Shown piece after piece: positions 1 to 5,606 of a stretch of DNA of 10,811 bases (the stretch's first letter is position 1; each line of letters begins with the position of its first letter). The stretch is from contig PHEM01000082.1 of the NCBI GenBank assembly GCA_002842935.1, positions 1 through 10,811 of the forward strand, in the 5' to 3' direction. The notes under the pieces were generated by a model. The model saw only the letters and a program-made list of their open reading frames with translations, ran no database searches and had not been told where the DNA came from. The position numbers and the translations under genes are program-made. The stretch comes from Alphaproteobacteria bacterium HGW-Alphaproteobacteria-13 (GTDB lineage: Bacteria; Pseudomonadota; Alphaproteobacteria; Sphingomonadales; Sphingomonadaceae).

Positions 1-1
1 C

Positions 2-349
2 CCCGCCACTTTATCCCCCACCATCATTGCCGATATCATTCGCGGACAAATCGGCTTTGATGGCCTACTGCTGACCGATGATATCGACATGGAGGCGCTG
101 GGCGGCACGATCCCCGAACGCGCCGCCCGCGCCCATGCGGCGGGATGCGATATCATCCTCAATTGCTGGGCGAAAATGGCGGACATGGAGGCGATTTGCG
201 CGGCGCTCCCGACCATGCCAGCCACCACCACCGCGCGGCTCGATCGCGCGCTGGCGGGCACGCGGATTGCCCCGGCGATGGCGCCCGGCCATGCCGAATT
301 GCTGGCAAAACGCGATGAATTGCTGGCGCTGACAGGGGCGGCGGCATGA
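2..349 (+). CDS. nagZ: NagZ-type beta-N-acetylhexosaminidase (GH3), C-terminal part
   Basis: Only the last ~115 residues are present; the 5' end lies outside the window. NagZ removes N-acetylglucosamine from anhydro-muropeptides during cytoplasmic peptidoglycan recycling. The fragment contains GFDGLLLTDDIDM, matching the GH3/NagZ nucleophile loop (family form GFxGxxxSDDLSM, which carries the catalytic aspartate), followed by an alanine-rich helix and HAAGCDIILNC, typical of the NagZ C-terminal barrel. The gene ends GAAA-stop, and its TGA overlaps the next ATG (ATGA at 346-349), the nagZ-scpA arrangement expected of alphaproteobacterial chromosomes. Codon use (GAT, ATT, TTA present) is less GC-biased than in the genes after 513, consistent with chromosomal DNA next to an acquired element. 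Identification is strong; the partial state is only due to the window edge. Confidence 0.88.
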   Translation, partial: PATLSPTIIADIIRGQIGFDGLLLTDDIDMEALGGTIPERAARAHAAGCDIILNCWAKMADMEAICAALPTMPATTTARLDRALAGTRIAPAMAPGHAELLAKRDELLALTGAAA

Positions 350-516
350 ACGACGTGGCCGAACCCTTCATGTTCGCGCAGACCGATACGGCCAAGCCCG
401 ATACGGATGCGCTCTATCTCGAACTCGATGGCTGGGAAGGCCCGCTTGACCTGCTGCTCGATCTGGCGCGGCGGCAGCCGGATATCGAAGCCTGGCTTTC
501 GGGGCGGCGGCCATGA
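346..516 (+). pseudogene. scpA: scpA 5' fragment fused to foreign tail (truncated segregation/condensation protein A)
   Basis: This 56-codon frame starts with ATG overlapping the nagZ stop. Residues ~22-44 (ALYLELDGWEGPLDLLLDLA then RRQ) match the conserved ScpA N-terminus that binds the SMC head. ScpA is the kleisin of the SMC-ScpAB chromosome-condensation complex and is normally about 250 residues. After RRQ the expected continuation (KVDLRxISI-like) is missing. The frame instead reads PDIEAWLSGRRP and stops at 514-516, overlapping the ATG of the following PP-loop gene. The tail is probably the end of an element gene whose upstream part is absent here. No SMC-binding or C-terminal winged-helix region remains, so the product cannot work as ScpA. 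The breakpoint is about 475-480. It may be a real insertion or rearrangement, or an assembly chimera; the sequence alone cannot tell. Confidence 0.8.
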
Positions 517-1661
517 TCGCCGCCCAGCACTTCGGCAGCATCTCGGGCGGCAAGGATAGTCAGGCTGTCCTCTGCAAGATGGTCGAGCGGATCGAACGCA
601 AGGGGCTGGCGGCGTTCGGCAATCGCGCGCCGCGCTTCCTCTCCGCCGACAACGGCCATGAGAACCCGATCACCCTCGATCACATCGCCTATCTCGACGA
701 CTGGCTCTGTCGCCGCGTCGGCCTGCACATCGAGACGGTTTCGGCGAACGACGTGCCCGGTCTCACCGACGCGGCGGCGTTCGCCCGCAAACGCGCGATG
801 CTGCGCGGCGAATGGTCAAAGGAAAAGCGGCGGACCCGCCACAAGGGTATGTGCAACCAGCTCCGGGACGCCTGGCGGGCGGGCACGATCACGAAGGGCG
901 AATGGATCGCCGGGTGCGATTGCCCCGTGCTGGTGTCACCGCCGGTTCCCGATCCTCTGATCGAGCAGGCGCTGGGACTGCTGTATCCGACCGGCATCCC
1001 CTTTCTCGACATCGTCATGCTCCACGGCAGGTTTCCGGGGACCAAAACCCGCTTCTGCACCGACGAGACCAAGCTCATCCCGATGATGCACCGCAAGCGT
1101 CCGTTGCTCGACGCGGGCGTGTCGATCATCGACTGGATCGGCGAGCGCGCCGACGAAAGCCCGGCGCGGGCGAAGAAGCCGCAGATCCAGTCGAAGCGAC
1201 ATCCCTCTGGCGCGCGGCAGGTTCTCTATCGCCCCATCTTTCGCTGGTCGGCGGCGGACGCCTTCGCGATCTCGGAACGCCACGGCCTCAGGCATAACCC
1301 GCTCTACACCATGGGGATGAGCCGTGTCGGCTGCTCGACCTGCATCATGGTGAGGAAGCGCGAACTACGCGCCTGGGCCATGCGCTTCCCCGCCGAGGTC
1401 GACCGGGTGCGGCAATGGGAGCGGCTGGTCGGTCTGGTCTCGCGCCGCACCGCCGTCACCGGCACACCGGCATCGCTGCTGCCCGCGCCGACCGTCCCCG
1501 GCGATCCCGCCGATCACGGCCGGGCGACCATCGACAGGGCGATCGCATGGTCGCGCACCGGCCGGGGCGGTCGCAACTATGACCTGTTCCTCGATCTGGA
1601 ACAGCGCGAAGCCGATGAGCACGGCCTGCTCTGCGACAGCGAATATGGGCTTTGCGAATGA
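513..1661 (+). CDS. PP-loop ATPase / PAPS reductase-family protein
   Basis: A 382-residue protein of the PAPS reductase/adenine nucleotide alpha-hydrolase superfamily. The ATP-PP-loop SGGKDS lies at residues 11-16. FCTDETKLIP (181-190) resembles the CTxxxKxxP box of CysH and DndC proteins, and RVGCSTCIM (271-279) gives a second cysteine pair; GCDCP (134-138) adds two more cysteines. These could bind an Fe-S cluster or carry sulfur, but that is inference. It is longer than assimilatory CysH (~240 aa) and ends with a conserved-looking TGRGGRNYDL segment (349-358) and a Cys-rich tail. No sulfate-assimilation genes are nearby. Its stop overlaps the methyltransferase start (ATGA, 1658-1661), so the two are probably translated together. 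Relatives of this superfamily act in DNA phosphorothioation (DndC) and in some BREX systems, so a DNA-modification role is plausible but unproven. The start at 513 overlaps the preceding stop by ATGA. Confidence 0.85.
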   Translation: MIAAQHFGSISGGKDSQAVLCKMVERIERKGLAAFGNRAPRFLSADNGHENPITLDHIAYLDDWLCRRVGLHIETVSANDVPGLTDAAAFARKRAMLRGEWSKEKRRTRHKGMCNQLRDAWRAGTITKGEWIAGCDCPVLVSPPVPDPLIEQALGLLYPTGIPFLDIVMLHGRFPGTKTRFCTDETKLIPMMHRKRPLLDAGVSIIDWIGERADESPARAKKPQIQSKRHPSGARQVLYRPIFRWSAADAFAISERHGLRHNPLYTMGMSRVGCSTCIMVRKRELRAWAMRFPAEVDRVRQWERLVGLVSRRTAVTGTPASLLPAPTVPGDPADHGRATIDRAIAWSRTGRGGRNYDLFLDLEQREADEHGLLCDSEYGLCE

Positions 1662-2971
1662 TGCGCGCGCTCGACCTGTTCAGCGCCGCGGCGGGTGGAT
1701 GGAGCCTTGGCCTGCACCGTGCCGGATTCACCACCGTGGCAGCCTGCGAGATCATCGAATGGCGCCGCATCCTCTATGCGGAGAATAATCCCCATGTCCG
1801 GCTCTACGAAGATGTCCGATCCCTCACGGCAGGGCGACTTGTTTCCGACCTTGGCTTCCTCCCCGACATCATCGTCGGATCGCCGCCGTGCCAGGACATC
1901 TCCAGCGCCAACACCAAGGGGCGCGGCATCGAGGGCGAGCGATCGGGTCTCTACCTCGAAGCCGTCCGCCTGGTCGGAGATTGCCGGCCTCGCTGGTTCG
2001 CTTTTGAGAACAGCGCTAATTTGCGAACTCGCGGCGCTGACCGGCTGCTCGCTGCACTGGAAGCGCTCGGCTACGCCTGCGAACCGTGCGTGGTGGGTGC
2101 TGACAATGTCGGCGCCAACCATGTCCGCAAGCGGTCCTGGCTCATCGGCTTCGACCCCGAACAGCTTGCCGACGCCGATGGCGACCGACGGGATGAGAGA
2201 TGGCGCGGGCGGCGGCGCGGGATCGACATATCCGCTGCGGATGATCCTGGCGACGCCGCGCAAGTCGGACGCGGATCGCGGTGGCCGGGGCGACGTATTG
2301 AGCCAGCTTCAGGGCCATGCGAGTCGTCATGCCGGGATGATGCCGACGCCGGTCAAACCGAACGGCGGGCGAAGATTGAGCCGGCAGGAGATCGAGACGG
2401 GACGCCGGGCGAACGGCGCGAAAGCGCAGATCGACACGCCGAACCTGCTGCGTCATGCAGCGACGATGCTGCCGACGCCGACCGCGACACGCTACGGCTC
2501 ACAGTCCTACGCGGCGCACCCGGAGCTGGAATCCCTGTTAAAGCCCGAGACACTGCCGACCCCGACGAAGCGGGACAGCCGGATGGACGGCTGGAGTCCG
2601 GCCTACGACCGCAGGAAATCGCCGACGATGGACGCGGTGATGGACGGCGCGATGACGGATCGGGCGCCGGACAAATGGGCGGGAGCCCGCGCGCTGGCGG
2701 CGATGCTGCGGAGCCATGGGCTGACTGGAACGGCGGCCTTGCCGGTCACTTACGGGTGGATGATGGGATATCCGCCTGGGTGGCTGGCACGCGCATTGCG
2801 CTCGGCGGTCGCAAAGGGACGGCTGCGGCCAGCCTGATCGTCGAAGCGTTCGGCGACGCCGTTCTTCCGCAAATCCCCGAAGCAATCGGCCGCGCCATCC
2901 TGCGCACCGAAGCCGCGCTCGACCTCGCGTTCGGGCGAACCTCCCTCGACATCACCGGAGACGAACGATGA
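1658..2971 (+). CDS. DNA (cytosine-5-)methyltransferase, with anomalous central reading frame
   Basis: A 437-codon frame from ATG 1658 (ATG 1661 and TTG 1652 are alternatives; 1658 gives the ATGA overlap usual in this operon). It would transfer a methyl group from S-adenosylmethionine to cytosine C5. C5-MTase motifs are clear: motif I LDLFSAAAGGWSLGL (residues ~6-20), motif IV GSPPCQDIS with catalytic Cys 78, motif VI FEN (~116-118), motif VIII-like NHVRKRSWLIG (~154-164), and motif X-like GDAVLPQIPEAIGRAI near the C-terminus (nt ~2855-2902). Between nt ~2160 and ~2790 this frame turns into Asp/Arg/Gly-rich low-complexity sequence with weak third-position GC, while the +1 frame there looks properly coding (see entry 2163-2837). 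The target-recognition region is therefore probably read in another frame, through an indel pair, frameshifting or overlapping genes. Its stop overlaps the DUF2840 start (ATGA, 2968-2971). MTase identity is certain; the exact product is not. Confidence 0.85.
   Translation: MMRALDLFSAAAGGWSLGLHRAGFTTVAACEIIEWRRILYAENNPHVRLYEDVRSLTAGRLVSDLGFLPDIIVGSPPCQDISSANTKGRGIEGERSGLYLEAVRLVGDCRPRWFAFENSANLRTRGADRLLAALEALGYACEPCVVGADNVGANHVRKRSWLIGFDPEQLADADGDRRDERWRGRRRGIDISAADDPGDAAQVGRGSRWPGRRIEPASGPCESSCRDDADAGQTERRAKIEPAGDRDGTPGERRESADRHAEPAASCSDDAADADRDTLRLTVLRGAPGAGIPVKARDTADPDEAGQPDGRLESGLRPQEIADDGRGDGRRDDGSGAGQMGGSPRAGGDAAEPWADWNGGLAGHLRVDDGISAWVAGTRIALGGRKGTAAASLIVEAFGDAVLPQIPEAIGRAILRTEAALDLAFGRTSLDITGDER
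2163..2837 (+). other. Alternative-frame coding segment inside the C5-MTase (LPTP-repeat / WMMGYPPGWL region)
   Basis: In the frame one base ahead of the MTase frame, nt ~2163-2837 show strong G/C third positions and five spaced proline motifs: LPTP at 2166-2177, LATP at 2247-2258, MPTP at 2340-2351, LPTP at 2469-2480 and LPTP at 2553-2564. It ends with WMMGYPPGWL (2757-2786), a signature I recognise from the C-terminal region of many phage and element C5-MTases (xPTPTAxD repeats, then a WMMGFPxGW box). It stops at TGA 2835-2837. The open frame extends upstream beyond 2163, with ATG codons at 2106 and 2178, but coding character in this frame begins only near 2160, where the MTase frame loses it. 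It is thus either the missing central domain of the MTase reached by a frame change, or a separate overlapping gene. No convincing ribosome binding site precedes the internal ATGs. Confidence 0.6.
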
Positions 2972-3552
2972 GCGATCCCGCGCGTCCAGAGCACATCGAC
3001 TTCAGCGCGTTTGATGCCGCGCTGCGCAGCAAGGCGGCGGAACGGGAAGCGGCGCGCCGTGGCCCGCCTGTCCCGACCGCCATCGCCTCACACTCGCTCA
3101 CCGAGGTGGAACTCACCTGGATCGAGAAGAAGCTGGAGCACTGGATACGCTTCGGCCGCATCGCCCAGGACCGTATCCTGACGCGCCGCACGCGCGTCGT
3201 CAGCTTCCGGCCGGGCGCTATCTTCGCCTTCGTCCGCTGGACCGCCAACGACTATGGCACGATCGTCTCGCGCATCGATATTGCGCGCACGGTCGCGCCG
3301 GGTGAACCATACACAACGCTGCCGTTCGTGCGGCCGGGTGGCGACATCCTCCTGCACATCGAAGGCTGGCCGAAGGTTCAGAAAGTGCTCGCCGCGATCG
3401 ACGCGGTGGAAGCGGCGGGCGTCGATCCCTGCGATGCGGCGGCCGACCACTGGCGGCACGTCCACAACCGCATCGCCGCCGGTCATCAGCCGCGGCCCTA
3501 CACGATGGAGCGCCATCGCGCCTGGCTCAAGCGCCGGGAGATCGAGGGATGA
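2968..3552 (+). CDS. DUF2840 domain-containing protein
   Basis: A 194-residue protein recognised as the DUF2840 family, typical of alphaproteobacterial conjugative elements just before traF. The variable, charged N-terminus (1-45) is followed by the conserved body: LTEVELTWIEKKLEHWIRFG (about 49-68), RWTANDYGTIVSRIDI, and GEPYTTLPFVRPGGDILLHI, then a C-terminal DHWRHVHNR ... ERHRAWLKRR region. No signal peptide or membrane segment is visible, so it is probably cytoplasmic. The molecular function is unknown; its fixed place among transfer genes suggests a role in conjugation or its control. It overlaps its neighbours by ATGA on both sides (2968-2971 and 3549-3552), consistent with translational coupling. 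The family call rests on recalled sequence similarity, not a search. Confidence 0.82.
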   Translation: MSDPARPEHIDFSAFDAALRSKAAEREAARRGPPVPTAIASHSLTEVELTWIEKKLEHWIRFGRIAQDRILTRRTRVVSFRPGAIFAFVRWTANDYGTIVSRIDIARTVAPGEPYTTLPFVRPGGDILLHIEGWPKVQKVLAAIDAVEAAGVDPCDAAADHWRHVHNRIAAGHQPRPYTMERHRAWLKRREIEG

Positions 3553-4127
3553 CGCGCAAGCATTATGTCTTCATAACGGTCTTTGCTGCGGCGACTTTCG
3601 CAGGCTTGTCCGCTGTCGTAGCGATCCTCGCGCCGCCGCCGCTCCTTATCTGGAACGCCAGCGCCAGCGCGCCGATCGGACTCTATCGCATCCATCCCGA
3701 CCGCGATCCGCCCGCAGGCGCGTTGGTCGCCGTCACGCCGCCCGAGCGGTGGTCGCGCTGGATGGCCGGGCGCGGCTATCTGCCCGAGGGCGTGCCGCTC
3801 CTTAAAGCTGTCGCGGCGAAGGCCGGACAGCGCGTGTGCCGCAACGGCGACGCGGTGAGCGTCGATGCCCGGCCCGTCGCCAGTGCCCGCGCGCGCGACA
3901 GCCAGGGCCGTCCGCTGCCGGTCTGGCAGGGCTGCCGCACGCTCAAGCGTGGCGAGATATTCCTGCTCAACCCATCCGCCCCGGACAGTCTGGACGGCCG
4001 CTATTTCGGCCCGCTGCCGATCTCGACCGTCATCGGACGCGCAACGCCGCTGCATCTGCGCGCGGCATCGCAAACACCTTCAACCCCTGAAACCAAGGAG
4101 ATCGACTATGCCGACGAACATCTTTGA
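3549..4127 (+). CDS. traF: TraF-type S26 signal peptidase (conjugative pilin maturation)
   Basis: A 192-residue S26 family protease of the RP4 TraF type, which trims and cyclises the conjugative pilin (TrbC in RP4) in the periplasm. An N-terminal membrane anchor lies at ~8-28. The catalytic serine region is WNASASAPIGLYRI (35-48); the SxPxG pattern points to Ser 40. The lysine partner is in LLKAVAAKAGQRVC (Lys 86), and a late Asp in NPSAPDSLDGRYFGPLP (141-157) matches the TraF family. The size fits TraF (~180 aa). It overlaps DUF2840 by ATGA and runs 20 bases into DUF736, so its last ~7 codons overlap that gene's start and its tail carries DUF736's Shine-Dalgarno. The tail after RATPLHL is family-atypical and may be unselected. 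Its substrate TrbC is presumably encoded downstream, beyond trbB. Confidence 0.9.
   Translation: MTRKHYVFITVFAAATFAGLSAVVAILAPPPLLIWNASASAPIGLYRIHPDRDPPAGALVAVTPPERWSRWMAGRGYLPEGVPLLKAVAAKAGQRVCRNGDAVSVDARPVASARARDSQGRPLPVWQGCRTLKRGEIFLLNPSAPDSLDGRYFGPLPISTVIGRATPLHLRAASQTPSTPETKEIDYADEHL
4095..4100 (+). promoter_or_regulatory. Shine-Dalgarno AAGGAG for DUF736 gene
   Basis: A perfect AAGGAG ends 7 bases before ATG 4108 and lies inside the end of traF. It fixes the DUF736 start at 4108 over the longer in-frame opening that begins at 3865, and shows that DUF736 is independently and strongly initiated although it overlaps traF. Confidence 0.85.
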
Positions 4128-4440
4128 ACCTACAGCCAACGGCTATGCGGGCCGCGCCCGGTATTTCGGCATCGACGAGCAAATCGTGCTGGTCGCGATC
4201 GATCCGGGCGACGCCGAGAACGCGCCCGATTACCGAATCCACCTCGACAACGAGGACGGTCCCGAGATCGGCGGCGCGTGGAAACGGGTCGGCGAACGCG
4301 CCGGCAATTACATCGTGCTGGAGATCGACAGCCCGCTTTTCTCCACTCCGTTCCGGCCGGTCCTGTTCCGCGCCGACGACGATGGGCGGACGCTCCGGCT
4401 GACGTGGAAGCGTCCCCGGCCGCGCGACGATCGGAGTTGA
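4108..4440 (+). CDS. DUF736 domain-containing protein
   Basis: A 110-residue protein with the DUF736 layout: an N-terminal strand region (NGYAGRARYFGIDEQIVLVA), a middle block with DYRIHLDNEDGPEIGGAWKR, a glycine turn ERAGNYIVLEIDSP, and a C-terminal strand pair ending in a basic tail (KRPRPRDDRS). DUF736 proteins are small, soluble and very common in alphaproteobacterial ICEs and plasmids, often in several copies; their function is unknown. The start at ATG 4108 is chosen because of the strong AAGGAG and because family members begin with a short MxTNIF-like leader. It overlaps the end of traF by 20 bases and stops 3 bases before the transglycosylase GTG, so it is part of the transfer operon. 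No DNA-binding motif is evident by eye. Confidence 0.85.
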   Translation: MPTNIFEPTANGYAGRARYFGIDEQIVLVAIDPGDAENAPDYRIHLDNEDGPEIGGAWKRVGERAGNYIVLEIDSPLFSTPFRPVLFRADDDGRTLRLTWKRPRPRDDRS

Positions 4441-4443
4441 TCG

Positions 4444-5364
4444 GTGGCTGTTCCGATCATCATCCCTTTGTTCGCGGAAAAGCCGCATCCCTCCGTCCCG
4501 CTCGGTCGCAGGCCGGCCGGCGCGCGCAGCGAAGGTCAAGGGCGGCCCCCGGCCGGCGCTTCGCGCGCACCCTTTACCGGAGCGAGCACGTTGGCAGGCT
4601 GGCGTCCAGGCAGGGGCGGATTGGCCGTCCTGCTCGCGGTCCTGCTGCTCGCTCCGGGTGCCGCGCCCGTCGCCGCACTGGCGCAGGACGCGCCGGCCGA
4701 GCGATCGGCTGCGCGCCATCCCTATGCCGGGCATGTCGCCGATGCAGCGCACCGCTTCGGCATCCCGCAAGCGTGGATATGGGCGGTCATGCGCGTCGAG
4801 AGCAACGGCGATGTCCGCGCCCTCTCGACAGCCGGGGCGATGGGTCTCATGCAGATCATGCCCGCGACCTGGGCGAACCTTCGTGCCCGCCACGGGCTGG
4901 GAACCGACCCCTGGGACGTGCGCGACAACATCATGGCGGGCGCCGCCTATCTGCGCGCGATGCACGACCGCTACGGCAATGTGACGGCCATGCTGGCAGC
5001 CTACAATGCGGGACCCGGCCGCTATGACGAATATCTGTCGCGCGGCCGTCCGCTGCCCGCCGAGACGCGCGCCTATCTCGTGAAGCTGGCGCCGATGATC
5101 GGCGGTGCGGGCGACATGCAGCTTGCCGCCGCGACGCCACCCGATCCCTTTGCCTGGCGCCAAGCCGCATTGTTCACAGCGCGGGCGGGCAACCGTCCGA
5201 CCGGATCGCAAACGCCGACAGATGAACGAGAGGCCGATACTCGCGCTGCCGTCCACCCGGTCGCCAACAGCCTGTTCGTTGCGCTGTCAGACGATCTCGC
5301 TGCAATTCCGCCGCGGGCCGGCAGCGCGCCGTCTGCAAATCGGCGAGAGGCCGGCGTACCATGA
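4444..5364 (+). CDS. Lytic transglycosylase (SLT family), conjugation-associated
   Basis: A 306-codon frame for a peptidoglycan lytic transglycosylase, the VirB1-like enzyme that opens the wall locally for a type IV secretion channel. The SLT domain (~95-215) shows the catalytic Glu 119 in VMRVESNGD, then GAMGLMQIMPATW (131-143), NIMAGAAYLRAMHDRYG and the AYNAGPGRY box (186-194). A hydrophobic stretch at ~59-78 followed by ALA-Q is a typical signal peptide with cleavage near residue 80. From GTG 4444 this signal is preceded by an unusual ~55-residue Arg/Pro-rich leader. TTG 4591, 8 bases after GGAG (4579-4582), would give a normal signal peptide and is a serious alternative start. The region after the SLT domain (~220-306) is low complexity. 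The stop overlaps an ATG (ATGA, 5361-5364). Confidence 0.9.
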   Translation: MAVPIIIPLFAEKPHPSVPLGRRPAGARSEGQGRPPAGASRAPFTGASTLAGWRPGRGGLAVLLAVLLLAPGAAPVAALAQDAPAERSAARHPYAGHVADAAHRFGIPQAWIWAVMRVESNGDVRALSTAGAMGLMQIMPATWANLRARHGLGTDPWDVRDNIMAGAAYLRAMHDRYGNVTAMLAAYNAGPGRYDEYLSRGRPLPAETRAYLVKLAPMIGGAGDMQLAAATPPDPFAWRQAALFTARAGNRPTGSQTPTDEREADTRAAVHPVANSLFVALSDDLAAIPPRAGSAPSANRREAGVP

Positions 5365-5606
5365 TCGGCCGCGTTTTCAGATTGTCCGGTTGGAAGGTGG
5401 AAGTGTCTGGGAGGGCAGGAGAAAGCCGAAGGAAGGGACGGCAAGATAGAAGCCGCACCCCATTTTATCGAAAAGCCACGGCTTTTCATGGGGTTCATGC
5501 GGATGCGTCGGTCGGCGAGCGTGCCGCTCGGAAGAAAAAAGCTAGCAAATTCAGAGCGCCGAATGGCACCATAGGCCAACTTCGACGGAAAATGGCCCGG
5601 CCATGA
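5361..5606 (+). other. Doubtful 81-codon ORF spanning the oriT-like region
   Basis: This open frame starts with ATGA on the transglycosylase stop and ends with ATGA on the relaxase start, so it would couple the two genes exactly. The predicted product is very basic (many Arg/Lys) with no recognisable domain. Codon use (AGA, AGG, AAA, GTT) is unlike its neighbours, and it overlaps the long dyad and nick-like sequence, so it is more likely non-coding oriT DNA that happens to be open. A small basic auxiliary protein cannot be excluded. Confidence 0.2.
5441..5494 (-). other. oriT: Candidate origin of transfer (oriT): long dyad plus IncP-like nick sequence
   Basis: In the 238-base gap between transglycosylase and relaxase, GAAAAGCC (5470-5477) and GGCTTTTC (5480-5487) form a perfect 8-bp dyad with a 2-base loop. 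It is flanked by ACCCCAT (5457-5463) and ATGGGGT (5488-5494), which pair as an outer 7-bp stem, leaving only TTTATC unpaired on one side. On the minus strand, 15 bases past the dyad, is CTATCTTGC (5449 to 5441), one mismatch from CTATCCTGC in the RP4 (IncP) nick region. By analogy the nick would fall between 5442 and 5441. The geometry (dyad 5' of the nick on the same strand, relaxase gene on the late-transferred side) fits known MOBP oriTs. The gap is also clearly AT-richer than its flanks. Function is inferred. Confidence 0.6.

Noticed and set aside
513..1661. Assimilatory PAPS reductase CysH
   Set aside because: The protein is about 140 residues longer than CysH, has a different cysteine layout and sits among transfer genes with no other sulfur-assimilation gene.
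2166..2564. The repeated CCGACGCCG units as a tandem DNA repeat or CRISPR-like array
   Set aside because: The units are short, irregularly spaced and in one reading phase, so they are best explained as a repeated protein motif (PTP) in a coding segment.
4030..5256. A 408-codon open frame on the minus strand opposite traF, DUF736 and the transglycosylase
   Set aside because: It runs across three well-supported + strand genes, has Arg/Gly/Ala-rich composition without domains, and is explained by GC-rich shadow coding.
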